Below the pieces are notes generated by a model. The model saw only the letters and a program-made list of their open reading frames with translations. It was not told the origin of the DNA and made no database searches. This document shows, in pieces, positions 11,201 through 22,159 of a stretch of DNA of 64,000 nt. Source of the DNA: Marchantia polymorpha subsp. ruderalis. Its lineage: Eukaryota; Streptophyta; Marchantiopsida; Marchantiales; Marchantiaceae. Position 1 is the stretch's first letter. The number at the start of each line of letters is the position of its first letter. A program made the position numbers and the translations under genes. The stretch is taken from the NCBI GenBank assembly GCA_037833965.1, contig AP031354.1, forward strand, positions 10,022,001 through 10,086,000. The letters are read 5' to 3'.

Positions 11201-12920
11201 TCAATGTCATGGAACTCTAAGGTTGCGAACCCAAATTTTGTCGGCATTCGGATTCGATGCGAAGATCTAAAAACAATGTCACTATCTGCTGCGTTTTTCC
11301 CACGCTTCCAGGTGAGATTGAATCATGAATGCATGAAGCCTGAGAAAATATTGAATTCGTCAAGTCATGATTATAATTTGTTTAAAATGAATTTAATTTT
11401 TCTTTTTCATCAATTATGTCAAATCAGTACAATGTCTCATTCAATCGGTTCCAAAATTTCCATCATTGTAGATGTTCATGAGACGCAAGTTGAAATTCGG
11501 GACAGTGACACTCTCACGACATTATCTACAACTTTTACTCGATGGTCACGAGATTTACGTGGAACACTTTCAGAGTGAAAAGTCGCGCAACTACGTAGAC
11601 GTTTTGATGTTATGCTCAGAGCATAAGTCAAAGGAGGAGTCCATCAAATATGTACTGAAGCATATTGTCCAGGAGTTGATATCCTTTTGTGCATCACCCA
11701 AAGGCTGTCCTGGCGTGGCGTTAGTGTTAGGTGTGATCCAAACAGTTTGCGTGGAGAAGCTAATTCCGAGTCATCTCAGAGGAGCCATTTTGATTGAGGA
11801 GCTCAAATCAGAGTTCTCTACTAGCATCAATGACAAACTTGAGGATTTTGCGTTGGATGGGTGGCAACTGGTTAAGGAGGAAGAGTTGCTCAACTACGAG
11901 TATACTTGGCCCGAGATTCCAGATTTGCATTTAAAGGCAACATCCGAACGTGCTACAAATCTGCTGTGGGAGAGAGATGTGGAAGCGGTTTTGAATGAGA
12001 TCCGACAGAAGCGCCATCAACTATTGGAGTCATTGCAGCAAAGCCTCGTCTGCTTGAACGATGATTTGGCTCATTCTCAGCCTGAAAGCGAGATAACGGT
12101 TAGCAACTCGAGTTTACCTCATAGAAAAGACTGCAATCCAGCTTCAGCCAGCTGCTCGGGCCAGGCCAGCACAAGTGGGGACACCCAACTTCTTTTGTTC
12201 AAGATGGATCAGATAGAAGGAAAGGTTGATGGTGTATATGAGAAAGTGACATCAGTGGAGAGCATTGTGCAAGGATTGGACGTGAAGTTGGGACAAATAA
12301 TCTCTCTTCAACAACAACTGCAGTCATCGTTCAGTAAATTCATGTCTAAAGTTGACAGGATAATCGAGTATTCAGAATCGCATCAGCAGACCAGAACGCC
12401 CAAGCGACCTTACGTCACGAATGATGTAGGCATTTTCTACAAGATGAGTGCACGTCTGCATCTCGGAACAACCGTTTGCTTACGTTTGATGTGTGAGGCC
12501 GTAACTGGGTTCCACCCTGTCAAAAATCAAGAAGGTTTGAAGCTTCGCTTGGATCAGGAGAATAGCGGATGGATTCCAAAGATTATTGAGATTTCATGCA
12601 AAGTCCTGTATTATGCTGTGAAGGCTGGACTGTCTGCGACCCTCCAGTTAGGCGAAGCTATTCCGCAGTGGGATGATTTGAAAACCGATATTCTTAAACT
12701 AGATGGTATTAGTAAACTAGATGGTAGGGCAATTCGGAAAGGTGGGCATAGCGAGGAGCTGAACGAAGCATGGTTGAGGATTCAGCAAACTCTTGCGCCT
12801 CACCTTAAAGATAGCTTATCAAAAATTTTCAGGTTGTATCAGGTGAAGTACGAAAATGGTGGGCATGCATGGGTGTGCGAGGAGTGCATGAGAAAAGGTC
12901 GTCTTTCTAGAATCCTGTGA
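8291..12920 (+). CDS. LRR-Roc-COR (ROCO family) GTPase, three exons
   Basis: Exons 8,291-9,758, 10,056-11,311 and 11,472-12,920 join in frame to 1,390 codons. ATG at 8,291 is the first methionine of the frame. Both introns have GT-AG borders (297 and 160 bp; the second is phase 0). The first intron splits the Walker A codon, and splicing restores GSPGAGKT. Residues about 60-470 hold leucine-rich repeats (LETLSLFSW, LKELVLQGG, LKRLHLSFG). Residues about 480-690 are the Roc GTPase: GSPGAGKT (G1), WDLAGQW (G3) and SHKD (G4). The COR region follows (HPSWLTNSILGEL near residue 758; FFPRFQ at 903-908). The C-terminal third contains a likely coiled coil and ends in a small Cys pair (CEEC). ROCO proteins are GTP-regulated dimers; no kinase domain is present, so the output is unknown. 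Confidence 0.85.
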
Positions 12921-14096
12921 GCACTTGAAAGAGGTTAGAATGTCATTATGCAATTGGCATGCATATGTTCAGACCCTCTTGCAATATAAACCTTTGCATG
13001 ATATTCCTTGTATTTTTCACTGGTACAGGCCTTTTATAAGTAATCATGTCATATCCGCGCAGTTATGTTTCTGAAGAAGATCACTGTTTGCTTAAACTAT
13101 CAAGAATCCTTTTTGAGGGCAGAGTGTTCTCACCATGATGACATACTTTCTATTCAAACGTGGGGTTGGTTATCTTGAATTTCGATACATTTACCTCAAT
13201 GAATATATTCAGGAGTGAATGAGCCAACCGGCGGATCCGCCATCAGACGCCCGCCAGCCTTGCCAGCCTGCCCTGAATGCGATTCCGCAGGTTTCAATGA
13301 AAGACTACTAGTTCATCCCCTGCTCGTTGCCTCCCCGTGCGACAACAACCTACGGCCTGAACTACAGCATCACTCTTGAAGCTCATTGCGAATACTACGA
13401 AGACAGCTCTTGCCGTGATCCATTTGGCATCTAGAAATCGAGACTGGTAGTATAAGCAATTGGTGCTAAGTTCAGATCTGGACTGAAAACTAATACGATT
13501 GAAACCTAATAAGACTGTAATATCAAGATTTTTCACGATATGCTTCCAGCTCGACTCTTCGCCTTCACTTACCCCTAGTTCTCAGTGCTTCGCTAATGTT
13601 GATCCGGATATTCGTCTGCAGGGATGGTTGAAACCATACTCCGCCTTCTGTTTCTTGAGAGATTTATTCGGAACATCAGATCATTCACAATGGGGTCGAT
13701 CTGCAGTTTTTTCTAACGAGAAGGTATCCTCGAATTCGATCGAATCCTCCTCTCTACTGAGGTAGTTTGTCGCTTGAAACATATAGAGGCCATGACTTTC
13801 AGTATCGTGAAATATGTATCCTTTAGAGAAGTAGATGTTTACAACCTATGTGGATGTTGTATTGCAGCTCGAACGTCTTACTGCACCTACTAGCCATCAC
13901 TACTCAGCACTTGCCTTCAATTACTACCTCCAATATCACGTGCATACAAATTAGCCGCTACTGCCCTTTCCCGGCCATGCTGTACTCGAGATTGGGTGGA
14001 CTGAGTCGGTTTCGGGTCAAGCCGCCTTCACGACGTTCGATCCATACAATCAGTCCCTGTAATCGGATCCATTTAAAATCAGCCGGGTGTACTGGA
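12921..14096. other. Intergenic DNA, no gene seen
   Basis: This is the 3' flank of the ROCO gene. No reading frame has a recognisable product. Open frames at 13,294-13,536 and 13,848-14,399 lack motifs; the second runs through the tandem repeat and palindrome described next, which argues against coding. Confidence 0.5.
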
Positions 14097-14162
14097 ACAG
14101 AAGCGGAGGACGTGATTACACATTCGTTGCACAGAAGCGAGGACGTGATTACACATTCGTTG
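14097..14162 (+). repeat. Two-copy tandem repeat, about 33 bp unit
   Basis: The unit at 14,097-14,130 is repeated at 14,131-14,162 with a 1-bp length difference inside (AGCGGAGGAC versus AGCGAGGAC). Both contain GTGATTACACATTCGTTG. The length difference would shift a reading frame, so this is unlikely to be coding. Confidence 0.85.
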
Positions 14163-14316
14163 ATTGAATGCAGAAATCATTCCACAAATCGCCACCTCCG
14201 AGCTAGCGTCATCCGCCATCGCGAATCCGGGACAAGAAATGCTAGACGAAAAGGCCGCCCGGTCTCGTCTTGGGCGGGAAGCTCGAAACGCGAAACCCCG
14301 GGTGACGGTGAAACCC

Positions 14317-14365
14317 ACGGTATACGTACACCGTTCGTTTGTAACGAACGGTGTACGTATACCGT
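14317..14365. repeat. Perfect 23-bp palindrome with 3-bp loop
   Basis: The arm at 14,317-14,339 is the exact reverse complement of 14,343-14,365, with only TGT between. It would extrude as a cruciform or form a near-perfect hairpin RNA. The arms contain TATACGTACACCGTTCG. Nothing nearby suggests a mobile element end. It lies about 0.9 kb upstream of the aquaporin start. Confidence 0.9.
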
Positions 14366-15058
14366 CAGACCGGAGAGCATTAAATCGGGGTTGTTCTAGC
14401 CAGAACCGATATAAGATCGCCTCTTCCGCTTCCCGGTACATTTATCACCTCCAGTTAATTTGTCCAATTAGAACTTCTCCCAGAACATAATGAGAACAGC
14501 ACAGTCCAGAGTTCAAATACGCATCGTATCGCTTAAAATTCGTAGTACAGTACAATTCTGTAGTCGTATGAGACAATCGACGATCTCATGTCGATAATAC
14601 GAACTGGTCAAAGCATGCCGACCAATACATACTAACCAGAGGGGCGGGGACGAACCACCAGATGGCATGCGCATGTCATGCCATGTGGTCGGGAAGTTTG
14701 TCGTTCGGACATGACGGAGACGGGCAGACGAGCAAAAGCGAACGCAGGGCTGTCGAGGGATTCGGCACCGGAGCCCAAAGATGCTGAAGCAAAGCGCAGG
14801 TGCAGGAGAAGATTGCCCTCTTCCTTCGCCTCTCCAGCTCGCGCATACGCCAGCGCCAGGTGGGATCGCGCAATTCGGACACACACGAGGGCCCGAGGGA
14901 GGGAGGAAGAGCGAGAGTGAAAGACTAATTGGGTGAGCGAGTGGAAGAGCGCAGCATCAAAAGCTGGTCCTAAAGTGAACCGAAAGCGGTGAGTTGCTTT
15001 GACTTAAATCCAAACCTCGGCACAGATGTTCTCCTGCTAGCAACTCTTAGCAACTCTT
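14366..15058. other. Upstream region of the aquaporin gene
   Basis: GC content rises sharply across this stretch toward the coding region. No gene is supported; several overlapping open frames on both strands (14,513-14,920) reflect the composition. It probably carries the aquaporin promoter and leader. Confidence 0.45.
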
Positions 15059-15083
15059 CTCTCTCTCTCTCTCTCTCTCTCTC
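15059..15083 (+). repeat. CT microsatellite in the aquaporin 5' region
   Basis: An uninterrupted CT dinucleotide run of about 12 units lies about 150 bp before the aquaporin ATG, followed by a GATC-rich stretch. Pyrimidine-rich tracts are common in plant promoters and 5' leaders. A regulatory role is only inferred from position. Confidence 0.7.
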
Positions 15084-15232
15084 GATCGTCTCGATCGATC
15101 TGAGCTGATCTCGCTCTCGCGGTATTACAGCGAGAGAGGTCGGTCGATCGAGAGCGGAGCTTGGAGGAAATTCTTGGAGCCGAGGCGCGATCGACATCGT
15201 CGGGGCAGCGGTAGGAGGAGAGAAGGAAGGAG

Positions 15233-15914
15233 ATGGGCAAGAGCGGGGTGATGAAGATGGCGGTGCTGGACGGGATCATGTCGTTCTTCTGGACGCTGAT
15301 AACATCGTCGATAGGGGCGGCGGCGTTCGTGATCGAGAGGTACACGCAGTACGAGGGCGATCGGACGCCGATCGTGTACGCGCTGGTGCTGGTGGTGAAC
15401 CTGGTGTTCGTCGAGTTCTCGTTCAAATTGGGCGGGCCGGCTTGGAACCCGACGGCGCCCGTTGCCTTCTACGCCGCGGGCGCCAGCGACGACACGCTGC
15501 TGACGCTGCTGGTGCGCATGCCCGCCATGGCAGCGGGCGCGGCCGCGGGGGTGCTGACCGCGACCAGCCTCATGCCGGCGCCCTACCGGCCGCTCATGGG
15601 GTCGGGCCCCAACTTGAAGACCGACCTCTGGACGGGCGCTCTGGCGGAGGGCGGCCTCACATTCGCCATCAATCTCATCGTGCTGTATGTCGTTCTGCGC
15701 GGGACCAGCAATCGGTTCCTGCAGACGCCTTTGATTGTGGCCTGCGCTCTGGTTCTCGTGCAGCAAGGCGCCAAGTACACGGGCCCTGCCATGAATCCTT
15801 CCGATGCCTTCGGCTGGGCCTACCTCAATAAGACCAGTTCGGTGTCCGAGCAGCTCGTGGTTTATTGGCTCTCTCCCCTGCTCGGGACTGTGGAAGCTGC
15901 CATGGTTTTCCGAG
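15233..15914 (+). CDS. SIP: SIP-type aquaporin (small basic intrinsic protein), 3' end unresolved
   Basis: Translation from ATG 15,233 (purine-rich lead-in GGAGATGGG) gives a membrane protein with the aquaporin fold: hydrophobic segments at about residues 10-33, 47-65, 93-112, 135-155, 165-180 and 207-226. The first pore motif is NPT (72-74, WNPTAPVAF), typical of SIPs, which sit in the ER membrane and conduct water or small solutes. The second motif is NPS (188-190, AMNPSDAFGWAY) instead of NPA. The family's short basic C-terminal tail is not visible: after MVFR the sequence reads into a plausible splice donor (GTGGGT at 15,915) or continues in frame into the next gene. No intron is seen within 682 bp. 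Very high GC content contrasts with the flanks. Assignment to SIP is secure; the gene end is not. Confidence 0.8.
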
Positions 15915-15982
15915 GTGGGTTCGGGTCCAGACTTGAATCCCATAATTGCAGCCTCCAATCCCACCGTAACATTGATGTGAAG

Positions 15983-18900
15983 ATGGCGCCGGGTCAGTTG
16001 ATTTTAGTTCTAGCATGTTTTCTCATTGGATTTTCTTCAACGAATTCATCAAAGATTTATCACCGTCGAGAGGGATTGTTGCATGATGATGAAACCGACT
16101 CCAGCTCCCATGGGTTATCACACGCTTCGTTTTTGGAACTAAGCTTGGGGTAAGTGAACTCCGGCTCCACTTTAAAAAACATATTTTCCAGATTGTGATC
16201 AAAGTTCCCAGAATGAGCAAATGAAACCTCGTTTTACCAAATAGTCTATTCTGCTTCAGATTGAGTTATGCTGTTAAGTTTCTTTTTCAGGGAGGCTGAT
16301 GCTCTTCTCGCCTTCAAGGACGGGATCGGGAACTATTTGGAGGGTGCGCTGGATGATTGGACTCCTGGCAAGCGATCAGAGTACTGTTCGTGGACCGGAG
16401 TCACTTGCAATCGTCAGCTGCATGTTACTGCTCTCAACTTGTCTTCGCTGGATTTGACTGGCTCGTTGGGCCCTTCCTTGGGCAATCTTTCGCACCTGGA
16501 AGAGCTCCATCTGGATCAAAACTTTCTGCACAGCAAGATTCCTCCGGAGTTAGGACGGCTCTCGAGGTTGCGAATCCTGAACCTGGAAGAAAATTGGCTC
16601 TATGGAAGCATTCCCAAAGAGCTGGGAAATCTGACAAGCCTGCAAGTACTGAACCTTGGCTCTCAGGGATCGTGGTTGAATGGAACAATTCCAGAAGAGC
16701 TCGGGCAGCTCTCGGAACTACGGTTTCTGAATCTCGGAGCTGTGAATAATTGGTATGCGGAGAAAGCCTTTTGGATGACCGCAACAAATAAACTCAGAGG
16801 CACAATTCCCAGTTCCCTAGGAAACTGCACAAAGTTGTGGTACTTGGATTTCTACGGCAACGAACATCTTACAGGTGTGATCCCAAAGGAGCTTGGAAAG
16901 CTTATACACCTGAAGTATCTCAGTTTTGAGCGAAATAATCTCACAGGAGCTGCACCACATCAACTGGGGAATTTGACCAAATGCAAATACCTTCTTCTTC
17001 GAAACAACTCACTGCAAGGGCATCTACCCGTGGGACTTGCAAATCTGTCTCGGCTCCTCGCACTCGATGTGGGCTTCAACATTTTCACTGGAAATCTGGT
17101 CCATGTCAGCTCCACATCATGGTCTGAATTAGTATATCTCTCTGCACATTATAATTCATTCACTGGAACATTTCCTGAGCTCCTTTTCTCTTGTAGCAAC
17201 TTGAAATTATTGTATCTCAGCTACAACAACTTCAGTGGTAATCTGCCTGCGGACCTTGGGAGGCTGTCAAGTGCGAGGATGATATTCATGGAGGAAAACA
17301 TGTTCGGAGGAGGGATCCCTGAATCTTTAACAAACATCAGCTTTCTCGCCCATCTCTCGCTCTCCAACAACAAGTTCACTGGTCCTTTGGATGCACTGAG
17401 AAATTCAACGAACCTGCAAGTTTTGAATTTGGGAAGTTCAGGTTTGGTCCAGAATAAATTCACGGGAAGTCTGACAAATGCGATGGTGAGGTGGTGGCCA
17501 AAAATGAAATATTTGTACCTCTACAACAATGCTCTGATGGGAAAGCTTCCCAGAGCCCTAGGTAATCTGACCCAACTTATAGGTTTGGCTTTATATACAA
17601 ACAAGTTTGATGGAGGCATTCCTGAGGAGTTGGGAGACATGCAAAAGTTGAAATATTTGTATTTGCAAGACAATGAGCTCACTGGAAAGATTCCCTCTAG
17701 CTTGGCGAACCTGCAGGATGTCATATCTATCTACTTGGGAAATAACAATCTAACAGGATCCATACCCCAGCAGTTGGGCAACCTCACCAAAATCTTACAC
17801 TTGAGTCTACACACAAACAATCTGACTGGGGAGATTCCACCGGATTTAGGTAACCTACAGACCTTGGAAATACTATACCTAGTCAACAACAATCTCATAG
17901 GCAATATTCCAGTTACACTAAGCAACTGCAGTGCCCTGAAGCAGATGAGACTGAGTTACAATTCTCTGACAGGGCACATAACTCACATAAATTTCATAGG
18001 ATTGGAAAATCTATGGATCTTGGCTCTCAACGGGAACCAATTGACTGGGCTCTTTCCCGTCACATTATGGAACTGCTCGAATCTGGAATTGTTGGATTTG
18101 AGTAGTAACCATTTGTCCGCGGTGCTGCCAAAATTCAATGTCCTTAATTTGCAGCTGGATCAACCACAAGTTTACCCCCTCAGGGGATTGAAAGTGTTGA
18201 GTCTGAGGTCCAACTTCTTCAGTGGCTCCATACCTTCTTCAATCTGGAAGCTGCCCGCACTGCAAGTACTTGACCTTTCTTTCAACTCGTTCACAGGTGT
18301 ATTGCCTCAGGACCTCTCAGGATTAGTTACCTACAAGCTCCCCGCTGAGAGGAAACTCCAGGAAGCAGAGCGGCGTCTATACAAAACGCTTACAGTAGAA
18401 GATATTTTTGAGGCAATATCACTCAGAAAAGCAGAGAACACTTTGCTGTACGTTGACGTGCAGCATGCAATGGCGTTGTTGGATATTTCTGTTGGATATT
18501 TTCAACTTACTGGAGAACTACCCGCGGAGCTGGGCACATTGCACCGTCTCACGACTCTATTCATGGCAGACAACAATTTCGAGGGATCTATCCCCGCCGA
18601 GCTGGGAGAAATTCCTGACCTCTTGGAGCTGGATTTATCGAAAAACCAGTTATCTGGTCCAATCCCAATGTCACTGAGCAGACTACGCTTGGGTTACCTT
18701 AACTTGTCGCTAAATCAACTATGTGGTCCCATTCCTATTGCAGAATCATTCGACACGCGCTTCTTTGGATCTTTTCAGCCTGGCAATCCCAAACTGTGTG
18801 GAGATTCCATAGACAAGCCCTGCGAATCTTTTGCATTTAGTTGCAATGGTCATCTTGATCCTGGTACTGTCACTCAACAGGAAAAGTCATGGAGTTTGTA

Positions 18901-19072
18901 TTTTCATGGTGAGTTCGTGACGGCCTTTGCAGTAGGAGCTTCAATTGGGTTCTCAACTGTCATCGGTCTGATCACTCTTATACCAACCTTCAGAAACAGG
19001 TTTTTATTTCAAAAATATCCAACTATAGATCATTCTCAATCTGACTACGGTCTCTTCCGCCGGCCTACTTAG
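15983..19072 (+). CDS. Receptor-like protein with extracellular LRRs, two exons
   Basis: Exon 1 (15,983-16,149) and exon 2 (16,291-19,072) join in frame across a 141-bp GT-AG intron (GTAAGTG ... TTTTTCAG), giving 982 residues. Residues 1-22 form a signal peptide with a hydrophobic core (LILVLACFLIGF). An N-terminal LRR cap follows (about 57-95, ALLAFKDG ... SWTGVTCN), then more than 20 plant-type LRRs (pattern LxxLxLxxNxLTGxIPxxLGNL) with many N-glycosylation sites. An island-like, charged non-LRR stretch lies at about residues 740-785. A single membrane span (about 928-953) precedes a tail of about 30 residues with no kinase. This is the layout of RLPs, which signal with partner kinases in defence or development. 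The ligand is unknown. The start could also lie further upstream, because the frame is open back through the aquaporin. Confidence 0.85.
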
Positions 19073-20742
19073 ATCTACGTATTGTCTGGTAATAAGTTTT
19101 CAGTACTGTACAAGAATCCATACGACAAATTCCTATAGCTTAGGCTTGTAGCACGTGGGCTTAAGTAGAATCTTGTAACATAGCCAGCTTGCGAGTGCAG
19201 ATTACGAGATTGTGCAACAAAGAGCAGTGAGCTCTTTCTTTCCATTGTTTGAATCAAGTTGATAATATTGCAATAAAGATAATGAGAAGTGCACCGGTTA
19301 ATAGTTGAGGTCTAGTCATGGAAATTTATTTTCAAATCAAATAAATGTGTATGTAGAGTAGCTTAGCTTACCATAGGGGAATCGATGGATGAATTGGACC
19401 CAACCATGTGAGTATGTGGATAGCAGATTTAAATATATGATCATAGAAAGCACTTAAACCTCGAACACATGGTTGAAGTTGCAATGATGTCTATAGCTAT
19501 GTTATATAATTTACACTTTGCGAAAGTGTGGTATACTCAATTGTTATTTGACTAGGTATAATCTTCGTTCATAGTTTGAGGTTTCGATATTGATTTCATA
19601 AATTATTCTAAAGACCTGTTTTCATCTTACTTGCACAATTAAGTAGATTGTTGCATTTACGTAAGTGTTGAATAAATTTATCCCACACATGAATTTATGA
19701 ATTACTCATAAGTTTAGATGTGAAATTTTATGATCAAATCACCTGAATGTATTTTGTTATGAGTTATTAAAACAAATTGGATTGCGAGAATATATCCAAG
19801 AGAATAAACGATATCTTGCTCATAATATATAGTAGAAAAGCATAACATGGCTCATATACAAATATTTAAAAAATTTCATTCAAAATGTTAATCATGATAA
19901 TTCAGCGGGGAGCCTGTGATACATTATAGGCTTCGCCAGTCGGATGTATCATACTAGCAAAAAATTTGTATGATTTTGCATGTACAAAATCAAACAAAGA
20001 ACTCCTGAAAATGGCTCTGACATTCCCCGATTAACCATTGCTTTAAGCGTCCTTACGGATATTTGTTTGGCATGATTTTTCTTTAGCATGAGTTTTGTTA
20101 ACTGCTCGAGTATGTGTCTTCGATGAGTAAATAGTCCGTTTGCTGGAACATTCAACACAGTTTCTACTCCTGAGTCTTAATAATCGGAAGCTCGTTTGCC
20201 CTCTTATTCTACTGTGATCCTTACTATCATCCAGTATTTTCCAGGCAGTAGGATCCCGGTTCAATGGTCTCTGATCCATCCGCGAACTTTCTGAGAACAT
20301 GTATTACACAGTATTCTACACGCATCAAGTTCATAAGCTCGCTGACTTGTAGTAGAAGTTGTTATTTGCTAGTCTCATCCGAAGGCAACTGAAACATCCT
20401 ACTGCATCTACATCTCGTCTCTACACATGTCGCATCTGTGTTTTTAATTATACAGTTATAGATTTTTAGCTGCTGTCTTGCCCATCGGGTTCTAAGACTA
20501 ATGGTGATGATGAAGGACTCAAGTGCAGCAGATATGAGAATTGGAAGATTATTGAGAGTATTCGAGTACTGGCATACAAACATAATAAGGAGAGAGATGT
20601 TACTCTTGAGGAACATGAGGTCTTTGCTTTGAGGACGAATTTAATTAAAACCGTGGAAGCTAAGTTTTTTACTTGAAACATTATTTATTCAGGCAGTTTT
20701 CAATTTATAAAGAACATTGCAAATTTATAGTATCATTACGAG
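19073..20742. other. AT-rich intergenic DNA, no gene seen
   Basis: This stretch is AT-rich with no recognisable coding sequence. The frames at 19,949-20,681 are short and without motifs. It includes the 3' flank of the receptor-like gene. Confidence 0.55.
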
Positions 20743-21000
20743 AACAAGGAGATGGTGATCCTGAAGGTGAAGAATATGCTGGACATCATAATGCCGAGTT
20801 GCCAATTCAAATCCATCAGGGACGCATACACAAGCCCGACGGGACCAAGGCCAACTACAGACGCATCGACGTCAAGGTAAGCACCAGCAACAGTATCGTG
20901 AGGCATTTCACGGGCTTCGAGCTGAAACGCTGGGCTCCCACCGCCGCTGATCTCAGAGTCACGCAGATCCATAACGTCCAGTAGATGAGAAAGGGCGTAG
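20743..21000 (+). pseudogene. Possible exon fragment of an unrecognised gene
   Basis: Composition changes abruptly to GC-rich, exon-like sequence. One open frame contains DGTKANYRRIDVKV and ends at a possible splice donor (GTCAAG then GTAAGC, about 20,876). A second block reads GFELKRWAPTAADLRV up to a stop near 20,983. I do not recognise the protein. The segment is cut off at 21,065 by an LTR, so it may be the remnant of a gene broken by retrotransposon insertion. Confidence 0.3.
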
Positions 21001-21064
21001 TGCTGGAGCACGTCCGCGTGCCCGAGCTCATGTACGTGCGCTTCCGACGTTTGCCTCGACTGCC

Positions 21065-22159
21065 TGTGGTACCCCACTTTTGATATTTTTGCGGAATTTA
21101 AAACATTTTTGGGAAATTGTACCACGGCAACAGTGTAAATAGCTATTGGTGCATCAAAATAGAGTGAAACTGGATGATCTCGGAGAATCTCGTAGAATCC
21201 AGGAGTTGGGCGCAACGTCTGGGACAGACGCCGCCCTAAACGACGGGCTCTCAATGAGTACCCCTTTGGCGCAAGGCGCATAATCCGCCTTCGGCGCTAC
21301 GCCCTCGGCGCTAGAGGAATCCCTCAGAATCTAAGCAATTCCCAAACGCCTTGACTTGGTTAGGGTTTCGTTGGAAAGAGCTTGACGCGCTGGTTCTAAC
21401 GAGCCCAAGAACGCCCGGAACGGATCAAGACTGAGGGAGTTGTGACGGTCGAAAGATACATAGACCTTCGCCTACGCATAGGCAAGGGAAGTTTGCCTAC
21501 GCATAGGCGAAATAGGGTTTGACGTCGGCGGGGAGTCCGCCGAGAATGCCGCCTACGCATAGGCGGGGAGGACTTGCACCTACGCATAGGCGAACGGAAA
21601 TCGCCTACGTATAGGCGCTTCGGCGTCGGCGGGAAGTCCGCCTTCGGCCCTAGAAATCCGCCTTCGGGGTTGGAACTTGTACAGCGCCTTCGGCGCCAGC
21701 GCATCACGGTTGGGCGAGCACCCAACGGAGTAGTAAAATCCGTACGGACCATACGGACTGTACGGACGAGTGCGCCTTCGGCCGGTCGGGGTTACGGAGA
21801 CAAGAGCGCCGACGGAGAGGCGAGAGAGATGGACAGACTGGACGGAGTGCGTTGACCGCGGTCAACGCCTTCGGCACAGCCGCCTTCGGCGCTGCGCCTA
21901 CGGCGAGGGACCTGCACGGACAACGTCCTGTGTGCGGACGGAATTCGCCTACGCATAGGCATAGCGCGTCGGCGAGAAATCCGCCTTCTGCGCTGCGCGA
22001 CCATGGCCGCGGCGTGGTACGCTGGCGGAGTTCAAATTACCAATTCGAGCGTGTGAGTGAAGTCGGCGTCGGCGGAGCGTGAAGCCGCGCGTGAAAGAGA
22101 AGGCCGTTAAACCGCGGAGCCGGCGCGACCATCAAGTGATTCGACTTTCACGACCGAGA
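21065..22159 (+). mobile_element. LTR-3, 5' fragment (outermost plus-strand LTR)
   Basis: The fragment starts with the terminal sequence TGTGGTACCCCAC and aligns with the first 1.2 kb of the solo LTR at 51,008. It stops at 22,159, where retrotransposon pol sequence begins. It ends TTCACGACCGAGA, and the plus-strand LTR resumes at 30,037 with AGAGCCGACC. This is what is expected if a minus-strand element inserted here with a target duplication beginning AGA and later lost its own 3' end. It carries six copies of a CCTACGCATAGG-type palindrome (21,471-21,959). The region holds no gene; it precedes the U3 ORF. Confidence 0.8.

Noticed and set aside
13848-14399. 183-codon ORF upstream of the aquaporin
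   Set aside because: It passes through a tandem repeat with a length difference and a perfect palindrome, has no motif, and overlaps equally long frames on the other strand.
15125-15964. 279-codon ORF antisense to the aquaporin
   Set aside because: It is very GC-rich and lies opposite a clear membrane-protein gene; its composition (Arg/His/Gly-rich) is typical of antisense shadows.
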